NCBI GenBank assembly: GCA_016703535.1
Contig: JADJBV010000002.1
Location: forward strand, 1,922,001 to 1,986,000
Length of the DNA: 64,000 nucleotides
Origin: Deltaproteobacteria bacterium
GTDB lineage: Bacteria; Myxococcota; Kuafuiibacteriia; Kuafuiibacteriales; Kuafuiibacteriaceae
Reading direction: 5' to 3'
A program made the translations under genes and the position numbers. Shown in pieces: positions 1 through 10,805 of this stretch. Within the stretch, counting starts at the first letter, position 1; each line of letters begins with the position of its first letter. A model generated the notes under the pieces. It did not search any database. It was not told the DNA's origin and worked only from the letters and a program-made list of their open reading frames with translations.

Positions 1-620
1 ATGACGATCCAGTGCAGCGGCACTTGATCGCGACTTCGCTGAAGGCCTGGGGCTTTCGGCCCGTGGTCTGCGAAGACGGCGGCGAAGCCTGGCGCATCCT
101 GGACTCCGAAAACTCGCCTCCTCTCGCCATCTTGGACTGGATGATGCCCGGGCTGGAGGGCATCGAGATCTGCCGCCGGCTGAAGGCCCGGGAGCCGGTC
201 AAGCTGAGCTACGTGATCCTCCTGACCGCCCGGGGTGAACAGGCCAACATCGTGGAGGGCCTCCGGGCCGGCGCCGACGACTACGTCTTGAAGCCCTTTC
301 ATCCCGAGGAGTTCCACGCCCGGGTCCGGAACGGCGCCCGGATCATCGGCCTGCAGCGGAACCTGACCGAACGCATCGAGCAACTCCAAGAGGCCTTGGC
401 CAACGTCAAGCGCCTCCAGGGGCTGCTCCCGATCTGCACCTACTGCAAGAAGATCCGGAACGACGGCGACTACTGGACCCAGGTCGAGGCCTACTTCGCC
501 GAACACGCCGATGTCCGCTTCTCCCACGGCATCTGCCCGAGCTGTTACGAGACGGTCATCGAGCCGGAGCTGGAGCGGCTGGAGCAAGCCGCCCTGGCCC
601 CGCCGGGCTCGGATGAGTGA
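1..620 (+). CDS. Response regulator with C-terminal four-Cys domain (5' end outside window)
   Basis: The reading frame is open to the window edge and begins with the Asp-Asp-Pro acidic pocket of a receiver domain, so the true start lies upstream; the GTG at 12 is internal. The receiver domain continues through LDWMMPG (phospho-acceptor Asp), LLTARGE and the conserved Lys in VLKPF. After a helical linker comes a domain with CTYCKKIR and SHGICPSCYE, a four-Cys pattern often found at the C terminus of PAS or receiver proteins and probably metal binding. There is no DNA-binding domain, so output is probably protein-protein. The 3' end overlaps the convergent hydrolase gene by 65 bases. Confidence 0.88.
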   Translation, partial: DDPVQRHLIATSLKAWGFRPVVCEDGGEAWRILDSENSPPLAILDWMMPGLEGIEICRRLKAREPVKLSYVILLTARGEQANIVEGLRAGADDYVLKPFHPEEFHARVRNGARIIGLQRNLTERIEQLQEALANVKRLQGLLPICTYCKKIRNDGDYWTQVEAYFAEHADVRFSHGICPSCYETVIEPELERLEQAALAPPGSDE

Positions 621-1440
621 GCAACCAGGTCCGGGCCAACAACTCCGCCGGCAGCCGTGAGGCCACGGCCTCTTCGATCTGCTCGACCGAATAACGCCGG
701 GAGAAGTGGGTCAACACCACGGCCCGGTTCTGGAACTGCTCCGCTCGAGCGGCCACCTGATCGAGGTGGATGTGGCCCCCTTCTTGGGCGTGGGCCGGGG
801 TCTCGCCTTCGCCCAAGAAGGTGCACTCCAGCAACAAGACCCGGGCCCGGAGGGTCGCGGGCTCCCAATCCAACACCTCGATCCGAGCGTCGCCCGGGAA
901 ACACAGCTCGAGCCGCTCCTCTTTGACGTTCACCTCTTCACCGGCGGCGACCCGGGCCGCGATCGCCGGGCCCGCAAGACCTTGTAGCTCGGGGCGCAAC
1001 TTCTTCACCTCCCGATACAAGGTGTAGCCGACGGTCGCGATCCGGTGGGGTGAAGCGAAGGCCCGGGCCCACCGGCCCTTGCCGAGCGGGATCAGATCAC
1101 CTGGGCGTACGCCGATCAGCTCACACTCCTCCGAGTTGGTCTGGAGTTCGGTCCAGGCGGCCAAGATCTTGCGCAGCGGTTCGACGGAGGCCGCCGGGCA
1201 ATACACTCGGGCCGGCGGATAACCGTACAGGCGCCGCAACGACACGTAGTAGGGCAGGCCTGCGGCGTGATCGATGTGCCCGTGGGTCAACAACAAGGTG
1301 GGCCAACGTTCGGCGCCCGGCGGGCACCGGCCGATGTCGAGGCACAACTCGAAGTCAGGGACCTGAAAGCAGGTCTCGATCCCGCCCGCCGAGATGGCGC
1401 GGAGCAACAGGCCCGCCGGGCTGGCTTCGGCGGCGATCAC
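556..1440 (-). CDS. RNase Z-like metallo-beta-lactamase-fold hydrolase
   Basis: A protein of 294 residues with the beta-lactamase-fold metal motif THGHIDHAAG (HxHxDH), a later FPGD aspartate, ECTF, and the LTHFSRRY histidine. The order and spacing follow the ribonuclease Z-like branch, including the VGYTLYREVKKL segment shared with plant-type short RNase Z homologues. It may process tRNA 3' ends or hydrolyse another phosphodiester; sequence alone does not decide. The GTG start follows the TGA of the upstream ferritin-like gene by one base, so it is probably translated with it. The last 65 bases are antisense to the response regulator. Confidence 0.82.
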   Translation of the reverse strand: MIAAEASPAGLLLRAISAGGIETCFQVPDFELCLDIGRCPPGAERWPTLLLTHGHIDHAAGLPYYVSLRRLYGYPPARVYCPAASVEPLRKILAAWTELQTNSEECELIGVRPGDLIPLGKGRWARAFASPHRIATVGYTLYREVKKLRPELQGLAGPAIAARVAAGEEVNVKEERLELCFPGDARIEVLDWEPATLRARVLLLECTFLGEGETPAHAQEGGHIHLDQVAARAEQFQNRAVVLTHFSRRYSVEQIEEAVASRLPAELLARTWLLTHPSPAGPGRLAPAAPAPAR

Positions 1441-1441
1441 T

Positions 1442-2407
1442 TCAGCCCACGTTCTTCAGCGCCAAGGCCTCTTCGCACAACTCGTCCATGCTCATGGCCT
1501 CGGCGCGGGCCAGATCCGCCTCGTCGTAGAGCTTCTGGATCACGCGGGCGTCGGTGCCGATCAACCGCAAGAGGAGTCGTCCGAAGAAGAAGCCCAGCAG
1601 CGGGTTTCGAAAGGCGTCTTGCAGCAGCAGCATAAAACGCACGAACGGGCGCTCCTTGACGTTGCTGCGGTTGGCGATGATCTGGATGCGGCGAAAGGCC
1701 TCGAGCAGACGTTGGCCGCTGGGGTCCACCAGATCCATGGGCTCGAAGAACACCGCCCGCAGGAAGGGGCGTGCGTGAAAGAGCAAGCGCGACAAGGCCC
1801 ACCACCCGTTGGCCCGCTCCCGCAACCCTGGCTTGGGCAGGCGGGCCAGCTCCGCCTGGTAGGCCGGGCTCGCGTAGTGCTCCACCATGTGAAAGTCGAC
1901 GGCGATGTGCCGTGACTCGTCTCGGTTGATCAGGTGCATCGCTTGATCACAAAGCGGGTCGTCCACGTAACTTTGCAGGGAGCGCAAGAGGGCCACGTCC
2001 AAGATCAGCTCGCCGGTGGTGATGTAGACGTTGGCGACCTCGGGGGTCAGGTGGCGGATCGCCTCCACGAAGGCCGGAGAAAAGCGGCGGAAGTTGGGAT
2101 CCAGCTCGTACCGCCGATAGTGGTGTCGATCGTAGTGGTGGGCCAAACGTTCGGCCACCTCGGCGTGCCGCGCCTCGTCGCGCACGAAGCTGGCGAAGAT
2201 CTCTTGCAGCCGTGGGTCATGGGTGCGGCGGCCCTCTTCCTCGAACAAGGCCCCGGCCAGGCGTTCGATGCCGGCCATGTTGGTGAAGTACTGGACGATC
2301 GACTCTTCTTCGAAGCGCGACAGGCTCCGGGGTGTTTGGCTCCAGTTCAACCCCTCGAGGCTCCACTGATCGCGGCGGCACTTCTCCAACATCCGACCGA
2401 GATCCAT
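1442..2407 (-). CDS. Ferritin-like di-iron protein (possible oxygenase)
   Basis: A helical protein of 321 residues with two carboxylate-histidine motifs typical of a di-iron four-helix bundle: DEARH (ExxRH) near residue 84 and DESRH near residue 159. Further glutamates in FEEES and TTGE can complete the site. The spacing recalls AurF/CmlI-type di-iron oxygenases, but I cannot assign a substrate. An in-frame upstream extension to 2515 lies inside the preceding gene; I chose the ATG at 2407, 32 bases downstream of that gene's stop. It is third in a leftward four-gene operon. Confidence 0.72.
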   Translation of the reverse strand: MDLGRMLEKCRRDQWSLEGLNWSQTPRSLSRFEEESIVQYFTNMAGIERLAGALFEEEGRRTHDPRLQEIFASFVRDEARHAEVAERLAHHYDRHHYRRYELDPNFRRFSPAFVEAIRHLTPEVANVYITTGELILDVALLRSLQSYVDDPLCDQAMHLINRDESRHIAVDFHMVEHYASPAYQAELARLPKPGLRERANGWWALSRLLFHARPFLRAVFFEPMDLVDPSGQRLLEAFRRIQIIANRSNVKERPFVRFMLLLQDAFRNPLLGFFFGRLLLRLIGTDARVIQKLYDEADLARAEAMSMDELCEEALALKNVG

Positions 2408-2438
2408 CAGAGGATGGTGCCACCCTCTCTGGGCCGGC

Positions 2439-3392
2439 TCAACCCGGGTTGAAGCGGGCGCGGCCTCGGGCCTGTTCGGCCAACAAGGTCCGGGTCCGTT
2501 CGTTTTCGCGCCCAAAGTACGAAAAGGCCGAACCGGCCAGGGGGAAGTGATCCTCCATCACGTCGTAGAAGTCTTCCTTCAGCACCCGCACCGTCAGCGA
2601 AGGGGTGGCGGCCACCACCCGGTATTGGGCCTCGGCGTACCCAAGGGCCGAACAGCCGAGGAGCAAGGATCCGGGTCCGAAGGCGGCTTGCACCACCGGC
2701 TGGTCCCGGGTGGCCTCCAACCGACCGTGGGCGACCAGACGCAGATAAGGGTTGGGGGCCCCCCGCTCCAACAACACCTGACCCGGCTCCCACAACTCGC
2801 CTTCGCCGTGGATCGCCAAGCTCACCAAGGCCTGGACCGGTGCCCGTTGGCAAAGATCGGACTGGCGCAGGACCCGGAGTTTGGCCAGCAGCTCCAATGG
2901 CTCAGGGTTGGGAGGTGTCGCGTCGCTCGGGGTGGCCGGCGCAAACACCCCGTCGGGCGCCAACTCCAGGCAACGATCGTGGAGGTTGCGGGCGTTGCTC
3001 TCCATCGAGGACTTGGTGAAGTCGAAGTGGTCCTCCATCAGGTCGACGTATTCGCGAAAGGCCATGGTCAAGGCCGCGACGTCGCTGACGGCACGGGCCG
3101 TCCGCGAATAAGGCCGGCCCTGTCCCGCGTCCAAGGCCCCCAACAAGGAGAGATCCTTGAGGACCCACGGTTCGGAGTCCGGCGCCTCGAGCTGAACTTC
3201 ACCGCTGATCACGAAGTAGAGCCGCTCCGAAGGTTGGCCTCGCTCGTAGAGCACCGTACCCGCGGGGGCGTAGTAGTCGCGCAGCGAGGCCGAAAGTTGC
3301 TGCACCATCCGATCGGGCGGGCGCACCTCGAAGAAGGAGCGGATAAAGAGCTCGTGCTCCACCCGCAAGGAGAGGGCGGTCTCAAGCGACAC
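2439..3392 (-). CDS. Protein with two cyclic-nucleotide-binding-like domains
   Basis: A soluble protein of 317 residues. Residues about 20-125 look like a cNMP-binding beta-roll (YYAPAGTVLYERGQPSERLYFVISGEVQL), and a second similar roll spans about 185-290 (LWEPGQVLLERGAPNPYLRLVAHGRLE). The phosphate-binding cassette is poorly conserved in both, so ligand binding is uncertain. No DNA-binding or catalytic domain follows. The GTG start lies 11 bases inside the 3' end of the transporter/HEAT gene, so the two are probably coupled. Related proteins can carry transporter, HEAT and cNMP domains in one chain; here the last part is a separate gene. Confidence 0.78.
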   Translation of the reverse strand: MSLETALSLRVEHELFIRSFFEVRPPDRMVQQLSASLRDYYAPAGTVLYERGQPSERLYFVISGEVQLEAPDSEPWVLKDLSLLGALDAGQGRPYSRTARAVSDVAALTMAFREYVDLMEDHFDFTKSSMESNARNLHDRCLELAPDGVFAPATPSDATPPNPEPLELLAKLRVLRQSDLCQRAPVQALVSLAIHGEGELWEPGQVLLERGAPNPYLRLVAHGRLEATRDQPVVQAAFGPGSLLLGCSALGYAEAQYRVVAATPSLTVRVLKEDFYDVMEDHFPLAGSAFSYFGRENERTRTLLAEQARGRARFNPG

Positions 3393-6126
3393 TCGACAAC
3401 CCCCGGGCTTCGAACTCCCTGATCAACGACTCCAGTGAGGGGAGGCGGACGCCGTCTCGGCTGATGGTGCTGACGTCGAGCCGCAGCTCCTCGGGACCGT
3501 AGTCCATGACGAAGTGGGCGGTGATGCCGACCACCGCGTGATCTCGGTCCTTGAGGAGCATGGTCAGGGCCTCGTCCAGATCGGCCGGGATCTTGGGCAA
3601 AAACTCTCGGCTTCGGGACACCCGCTCCTGGTCGGGGAGTTCGTCGGCGACGACCCGGAACAGATCGCGGATCTCCGAGACGTTGGCGTACAGGGTCAAG
3701 GCGTCCAAGTACTCGAGGGCCTGGGCCCGCAGCCGTTTGTCGCTGCTGCTGACCGCCACCGAGGTGCTGCGTACGTCTTCCCGGCGGTGCACCACTTGCA
3801 GCAGGCGGAAGGCCCGATCCAAGGCTTGGACCCGCTTGTCCTCTAACAGCCCGATCAAGAGTTCTCCCGAAGGTTGGGCGGCCGGAGGTGCCTTGCTCAG
3901 GGCCGGCCGGAGCGCGACCAACAGGGACAAGATCCGGAGGTGTTCGATCAGGTTGGTCTTCACCTGCAGCTCGACCCGCCGGTGGTCGACCCGCACCGGG
4001 CTGCTCTCCACCAAACGGCCCAGACCCCGCAGGGCCTTGTAGCGAACGTGGCCCTCGTTCTCTCGCTCCAAGGTCCGCATCAAGATGTCCGCGGCCCGTT
4101 GGCTCTGAAAGCGGGAGATGGTGCGGGGCAGGTGACGGCGCACCATCCGATCGGTCGCTGGATCATCCAGGGCCACCTCCAGCGCGTCGAGGGCGACCTC
4201 ACCCATCCCCACGATCGCCTCCCGCACCGCGCTGCGGCCCTGGCGTACCTTAAGTCGCTCGATCATCAGCGGCAAAAACCGCTGGTCTCCGCAGCGCTGC
4301 ACCGCTTTGGCGCCCGCCTCGAGGAGCTGGGGATCGTCCCGCTGGCAAAGCTCGAGCAACACGTCGGACCAACCGGGGTGGCCGTTCCCCGACATCGCCT
4401 CCAACAAAGAAAGCTGCGCGGTTCTTCCGGCGTTGCCGCCCATGCCGAGCACGATCTGCACCGCCGGGTGTTCGTGGGGTGCACCGCCGGCCCGTTCGGC
4501 GACCCAAAAGGCGGCATGACCACGCACGCCGGGGCTGACGTCGTAGAGGCGCCCCTCCAGATCGGCGCCGTCCCCAACCCGGGCCAAAGATCGGACGGCC
4601 GCCACTCGAACCGCGTCCGAGGGGTGTTGGAGCAGCCGCTGGGCCAAGGGCACCCACTCCTTCCGCTCCTTGGTGCCGATGACCTCCAAGGCCCGCAACA
4701 AGACCGACTCGGCCTCGTGGTACAGGATCAAGGCCGGGATCAGGCGGGTGCGTTTGCTGTGCACCAACAGCTCGATCGCCGCCAACGCCCGGGCTGGATC
4801 GCGGCTCGACAAGGCCTCGACCACCACCTCCACCGACTCCAAATCCAAACGCAGGAGCCCCGCCCCGGTCGCCGTCGGTCGCTGGAGGGCCGTCCGAAAG
4901 AGGTCCAGGTAGGGACGCCGCAGCTGGATCGTCAAAAAGACCCAGCTGCTCGCCAACACCAAGATCAGGACGGCCAAAGGCACCGGACCGTCGGCGCCGA
5001 CCATGGCCAAGACCAACAACAAGGCCGCGGTCACGGCCTGGACTCCACGCACCAAAACCGTGTCGACGAAGGTCTTGACCCGGGTGCGGACATCCTCCGG
5101 CAGGGGCATCCACAACAACTCGGTGGCGATGCGGTGGAGGGAGTGCCGCAAAGAACCGTCGGCGCCCTTGATCAGCAGCGTCGCCCAGATGGCGCCGTTG
5201 GTCAGCAAGGTGGCCGCGCCGCCGAGCAGGAGGAAACTCGGCAAGATCCCGAAGGCGGCGATCACGCCCAAACGCCGCACCAAATATTGGCTCAAGAAGA
5301 GCTGCACCACCAAGGCGATGGTGTTCATCACCGCATACGCGACCGCGAAGAAGGCGCCCAGGTCGGCGGCCGGCATCGACTTGGCCACCACGGACTTGAA
5401 CAGGTAGTCCGCCACCAACACCGCGCCGGTCGACAGCCCCACCAACACCACCAACCGGCCCAGGTAGGGTCGGGCGCGCAACTCCCTGAAGAAGCCCGGG
5501 ACCTGATCGTCGACGGTGGTCACCACGCCGGTGGTCTCGCCGGCGTCGCTCTCCAAGGTGGTGAGGACCACCGCGGTCACCAAAAAAGCGGCGGTGCTGC
5601 CGAGCAGGAGTTTGGTGACTGGCATGACCTGCAAGGCGGCCACCGCCGAACCCGCGCCGACCACCGCACCCAACACGCCGCCCGCGGTGATCGGGCCAAA
5701 CAGGCGTTTGCCTTGGGCGACGGTGAAGGCCTGACCGGCCAACATCCAGAACTGGGCGACCAAGATGGTGCCGAGCAGGGCGCTCCAGGTGTACAGCGCG
5801 AAGATCACCGCCGCCGAAGGAGGCAAGCGGTAGAGGACCACCGTGCCGTAGGCGGCGCCGAGCAAAGTAAAGATTAGGGCGTTGCGGCGGCCAAACCGGG
5901 CCACGAAGGCGGTGTTGAAGCGGGCCACGAAGAGGGCCAGCCCCGCCAGAAGCGCGTAGACGAAGGGCAGGCGGCTCGCCGAGATCTTCTGGAGGAACAG
6001 GGCGTCTCGGGCCGTCTCCAGGACGGTGTGGGCGCAGATCAGGCCAAAGAGGACCGCTGTGCTCCGGATCACCAGGGCACCCTCACCCGGACGGATGTCC
6101 AGGACCCTGGCCAGGAATCGGCGCAT
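3382..6126 (-). CDS. Nucleotide-transporter-like (Npt/MFS) membrane protein with C-terminal HEAT repeats
   Basis: A protein of 914 residues from the ATG at 6126. The first 420 residues hold about 11-12 hydrophobic helices in an MFS-like arrangement resembling ATP/ADP-translocase-type (Npt) proteins. The remainder is soluble and built of helical HEAT-like repeats, for example around residues 450-640 and 780-880. An open frame continues upstream to 7053, but it runs antisense to other genes with unrelated composition and is rejected. A TGGTATAAT extended -10 element lies 10 bases before the start. Substrate is unproven: nucleotide exchange is a family-level guess. It heads the operon ending at 556. 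Confidence 0.78.
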   Translation of the reverse strand: MRRFLARVLDIRPGEGALVIRSTAVLFGLICAHTVLETARDALFLQKISASRLPFVYALLAGLALFVARFNTAFVARFGRRNALIFTLLGAAYGTVVLYRLPPSAAVIFALYTWSALLGTILVAQFWMLAGQAFTVAQGKRLFGPITAGGVLGAVVGAGSAVAALQVMPVTKLLLGSTAAFLVTAVVLTTLESDAGETTGVVTTVDDQVPGFFRELRARPYLGRLVVLVGLSTGAVLVADYLFKSVVAKSMPAADLGAFFAVAYAVMNTIALVVQLFLSQYLVRRLGVIAAFGILPSFLLLGGAATLLTNGAIWATLLIKGADGSLRHSLHRIATELLWMPLPEDVRTRVKTFVDTVLVRGVQAVTAALLLVLAMVGADGPVPLAVLILVLASSWVFLTIQLRRPYLDLFRTALQRPTATGAGLLRLDLESVEVVVEALSSRDPARALAAIELLVHSKRTRLIPALILYHEAESVLLRALEVIGTKERKEWVPLAQRLLQHPSDAVRVAAVRSLARVGDGADLEGRLYDVSPGVRGHAAFWVAERAGGAPHEHPAVQIVLGMGGNAGRTAQLSLLEAMSGNGHPGWSDVLLELCQRDDPQLLEAGAKAVQRCGDQRFLPLMIERLKVRQGRSAVREAIVGMGEVALDALEVALDDPATDRMVRRHLPRTISRFQSQRAADILMRTLERENEGHVRYKALRGLGRLVESSPVRVDHRRVELQVKTNLIEHLRILSLLVALRPALSKAPPAAQPSGELLIGLLEDKRVQALDRAFRLLQVVHRREDVRSTSVAVSSSDKRLRAQALEYLDALTLYANVSEIRDLFRVVADELPDQERVSRSREFLPKIPADLDEALTMLLKDRDHAVVGITAHFVMDYGPEELRLDVSTISRDGVRLPSLESLIREFEARGLSSVA

Positions 6127-6136
6127 TCCCTCGGTG

Positions 6137-6145
6137 ATTATACCA
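6137..6145 (-). promoter_or_regulatory. Extended -10 promoter for the transporter/HEAT operon
   Basis: On the minus strand the sequence reads TGGTATAAT, a consensus -10 hexamer with the TGn extension. It ends 10 bases before the ATG at 6126. Transcription starting about 7 bases after the hexamer would leave only a few leader bases. The site is one of the few AT-rich spots in this GC-rich intergenic gap. Confidence 0.55.
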
Positions 6146-6204
6146 AAAGGACGAAAGGGCCCAGGGCGGCGGTTGCCGGGGCCCAGTTCGGGGGGGTAGC
6201 TTCT

Positions 6205-6603
6205 ATGTCCGTGGCCAAGTCCTGTCACTACCGCGAGGGCGCTCTCTGCGGAGCAAACCTCGAGACTTACGGTCAGAACGGCCGGCTTCGGATGGGCGTC
6301 TTCTTCTTGGCGATCGGGCTGGCGATGGCCTTGGCCTTCGAGATGTACGGCGCGTCCCGGGGTTGGCGCCTCACCCTCTTCGTCCCGTTTTTTATGGGCG
6401 CCTTCGGGGCGTTCCAAGGCCTGTATCGAACCTGTCCCGCCCTCGCGGCCAAGGGCACGCGGGAAGGGGTCGCACCGGGCCACGAGGAGCGGGTGGTCAA
6501 CTCGGCGGAGCTCGAGCGTACCCGCCGGCTCAGCCGCAAGGTGTTGGCCTTTTCGTTGATCAACGCGGTCCTGGCGACCAGCGTCTTCCTGTTTTTGCCC
6601 TGA
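6205..6603 (+). CDS. Small three-helix membrane protein of unknown function
   Basis: A protein of 132 residues from the ATG at 6205. It begins with a Cys-containing stretch (CHYREGALCGAN), followed by hydrophobic segments around residues 30-48, 52-72 and 112-131, with a charged loop between the second and third. I do not recognise the family. The two cysteines in the short N-terminal tail could form a disulfide or bind metal. A TAGCTT hexamer at 6197-6202 is only 2 bases before this ATG but 8 bases before the in-frame GTG at 6211, so the latter may be the true start. It is divergent from the transporter operon and 12 bases upstream of the next lipoprotein gene. Confidence 0.62.
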   Translation: MSVAKSCHYREGALCGANLETYGQNGRLRMGVFFLAIGLAMALAFEMYGASRGWRLTLFVPFFMGAFGAFQGLYRTCPALAAKGTREGVAPGHEERVVNSAELERTRRLSRKVLAFSLINAVLATSVFLFLP

Positions 6604-6615
6604 AACGAGCGGACC

Positions 6616-7335
6616 GTGCGGCGCCTGTGGTTTTGGAGCGGGCTGCTGCTGGGGGCCTGCGCGACGCCTGCCCCCCCGCCTCCTGAGCCACCACCCCCAC
6701 CGCCCGCCCCGGTCGCCGCCTTGGCCCCACCCCTCTCCGCGCCGCCGCCGCCGACCGAGGTCCCCTTCGAGAGTTATCAAGAGGCCCTGATCCGGGCCTT
6801 CACCCGGACCCAACCGTCTCGTCGTGGGACGGTCCTCGAGCTCCCGGGTGAACCTCGGTGTGTGGTCCAGGCCCTGGAGCGGATCGGTCGGCAGTCCCGC
6901 ACCGCGATCTTGACCGCCGGGCTGGGGCGACTCGAGCGCAGCGATCCCAGCCTGACCGCCGAAAACCGCCGCATCGAACTTTACGCCGAGGCCAACGGCT
7001 TTGGCCCCGGGATCGGCGAGGTCTTGGGGGCGTTGGGCCGGGCCATGACCCAACCCGAGGGGCCCGGCCGCACCTGGAAGCTCTACGACGCCGTGGGGCT
7101 TTCTGCGCCAGTGGCGGGCCTGCAGTACTTCGACCTGCGACCGGGTGGCGAACTTTCCGCCGGCCCCGGGGTTTGGGTCACGCTCTACAAGGTGGTCCCT
7201 TTGTCCGAAGAGGAGATGGAGCGCTCCCGGGCGCAGAAGGGCGACCAGTGGCTGGACGAAGACGAAGCCGACCCCGGCGGTGCGGCCCGAGCCTTGGAAC
7301 GTTGGGCTCCGGCCTTGGGTCCCCGGGCTCCATAA
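6616..7335 (+). CDS. Pro-rich lipoprotein of unknown function
   Basis: A protein of 239 residues starting at GTG 6616. The N terminus MRRLWFWSGLLLGAC is a lipoprotein signal with lipobox LGAC. A strongly Pro/Ala-rich stalk runs from about residue 19 to 48, then a globular domain of about 170 residues. No catalytic motif was recognised; a charged Glu/Asp-rich patch lies near the C terminus. The domain holds the phrase QYFDLRPGGELSAGPGVWVT, which I cannot place. It probably sits in the outer membrane, with the stalk spanning space to peptidoglycan or the cell surface. It starts 12 bases after the preceding gene. Confidence 0.68.
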   Translation: MRRLWFWSGLLLGACATPAPPPPEPPPPPPAPVAALAPPLSAPPPPTEVPFESYQEALIRAFTRTQPSRRGTVLELPGEPRCVVQALERIGRQSRTAILTAGLGRLERSDPSLTAENRRIELYAEANGFGPGIGEVLGALGRAMTQPEGPGRTWKLYDAVGLSAPVAGLQYFDLRPGGELSAGPGVWVTLYKVVPLSEEEMERSRAQKGDQWLDEDEADPGGAARALERWAPALGPRAP

Positions 7336-7399
7336 CCCGAACGGCCGCCGTGGCCGCCTCGCCGGTCCGCCCTTGCGCTGGGGCTCGAGAGTCCGCCTA

Positions 7400-8919
<1,520 letters not shown>

Positions 8920-8923
<4 letters not shown>

Positions 8924-10758
8924 AGGTTGCTTTGGATCCGCTCCCAAGCTTCGGCGAGGGCGTGGACATCGCCGGCCCGTAAAGCTGCGTCCAACTCCAG
9001 TTGGGCGCCGAGGCGCCGGTCCGCGGGCAACTTTTGCGCGACCCGGGAGAGGGCCCGGTGGGCCTCGATCAGTCGAGCTCCATCTTCGGGATGGCTCAGG
9101 GCCTGACGGAGGGCGCGCCGCACCTCGGGCTCCGGGGCCTCCCGCGGCGGCCCTTCTTCCGGCGGGGCGTTTGGGGCCGAGGACTTGGGTGCGGGCCGGG
9201 TGGGGGTGTTTTTGCTCCCAGCTTTGGGGGTCCGTTCGGCGACGGGCGGGGGAGGGGAGGTCGCGAGCGAAGGTTCGGAGGTCTCGGCGACTACCGGCAA
9301 AGGTGCGGGGGACGGCGTTGGCGTTGGTGTTGCGGGGGGCTCGGGGTTCGGCGCCCGGGTCGAGGTTGGAGGCGGCGGTTCGGCGACCGGAGTTTGGCCT
9401 CGTTGGTTGAGCTCGACCACCACCGTCGCCGTCACCAACACCAAGGAGATCGCGCTCGCCCAACGGGCCACCCGGGAGACGCGCTTTTCCCGCCGCGGGT
9501 CGGGTGCGGTGACCTGGAGTTTGGGGCGTGGCGTGGGCGAAGGCCGAGTGGTGATGACCGGGGTCAGGCGCTTGCCTGGCAGCTCGTCCCGCAACGGAAT
9601 GACCCGAGTGTTGAAGGCCAGCGGCGCTATCACCTCGGTCTCGGCCGCCTCGAGCCGGGGCGCCAAGGCCTCGGCCCAATCGGTGTCCAAGGTCCTCGCC
9701 TGCAACACGTCATCCGGGAGTGGGTTCACTTTGGTCTCGGCGTGGTGTTCCGGGTCGAGCTCGTGGGTCACGCCGGACCGCAGCTGATCGAGCTTCGCCT
9801 CCAAACTCCGGTGTTCTTCGGCGAACTCCCGGCTGATCAGCTGGGCGAGTTGAGCTTGATCCCATCGCTCCAGCTCGACCGTCGCGTCGAGGAGCGCGTC
9901 TCGCAGCTCTCGGGCACTTTGAAAGCGCTGCTCTGGCTCTTTGGCCAGGCTTTGCTCCACCACCTGCACCAACCCGGGCGGTAGATGGGGCGCGACCACC
10001 TGCAGCGAAACCGGGGCTTGCCGGGCGATCGCCTCCATCATCTCGTGGACCGGCATCTTCGAGATCAAGCGCCGTCGGGCCAACATCTCCCAGAGCACGG
10101 CCCCGATCGTGTAGAGGTCGCTGCGGCGGTCGACCGGTTGGAGCAGCACCTGCTCGGGCGACATGTAGCGCACCGTCCCCAAAAAACGCCCGGGGGTGGT
10201 GCGGAAGTCGTCGACCTGAGCGGTGGCGATCCCGAAGTCGATGATCTTGACCTCCCCTTGGTAGGACAACATCAGGTTGGCCGGGGAGAGGTCCCGGTGC
10301 ACCAGGCCCAGGGGCTGACCCTCGGGATCGGTCCGTTCGTGGGCGTGGGCCAAACCGTCCAAGGCCTCGACGACGATCCGCACCGCCGCCGCCGGCGGCA
10401 ACCAGCGGTTGGCCCGGGACAGGCGGCTCAGCAGCTGGGCCAGAGAGTGGCCCTCGATCAACTCGAAGGCGATGTAGAAGGCGCCGTCGTGACTTCCCGC
10501 GTCCAGGACCCGGGCGATGTGGGGATCGTCGAGGAAACTCACCAGGTGGGCTTCCCGGCGAAAGCGCCGGCCCACCTCTTCGGTCTCCTCGAACCGCTCT
10601 TGGAGGAGCTTGAGGACGCAGAGTTCGCTGGTCCCGCTCTTGCGCGCCAGGTGGACGCGTCCCATCCCGCCTTCGGCGAACTGCTCGAGCAGGCGGTACC
10701 GGCCAAAGGTCCGCGCCGAAGGCACCTCTGCCTCGTCCAACGGAGGCGGAGTATACAT
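8920..10758 (-). CDS. Membrane-anchored Hanks-type Ser/Thr protein kinase
   Basis: A protein of 612 residues. The kinase domain (about residues 19-285) has AEGGMGRVHLA, the lysine in CVLKLL, HRDLSPANLM, DFGIA and GTVRYMSPEQ. HRDLSPAN replaces the usual HRDLKPEN, a variant common among myxobacterial kinases. A single membrane helix lies near residues 428-449, followed by a long Pro/Ser/Thr-rich periplasmic stretch (about 455-545) and a short helical C-terminal domain. It points tail to tail at the kinase at 7400-8923, with stop codons sharing the bases TTAG. Confidence 0.9.
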
Positions 10759-10805
10759 GCCTTCCCTCTTTACAAGGGCGGCCCAATCTCCTCTCCTCTT
10801 CGGCG

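Noticed and set aside
2408..2515. Longer N terminus for the ferritin-like protein
   Set aside because: The added 36 residues lie inside the upstream cNMP-type gene and are Pro/Arg-rich with no similarity to the family.
3874..5877. 667-residue plus-strand open frame
   Set aside because: It is antisense to the transporter/HEAT gene; rich in Gln, His and Arg with no fold-like pattern.
6127..7053. N-terminal extension of the transporter/HEAT gene to 1223 residues
   Set aside because: The extra 309 residues are Arg/Gly/Pro-rich, lie antisense to two better-supported genes and precede a clear promoter and a hydrophobic N terminus at 6126.
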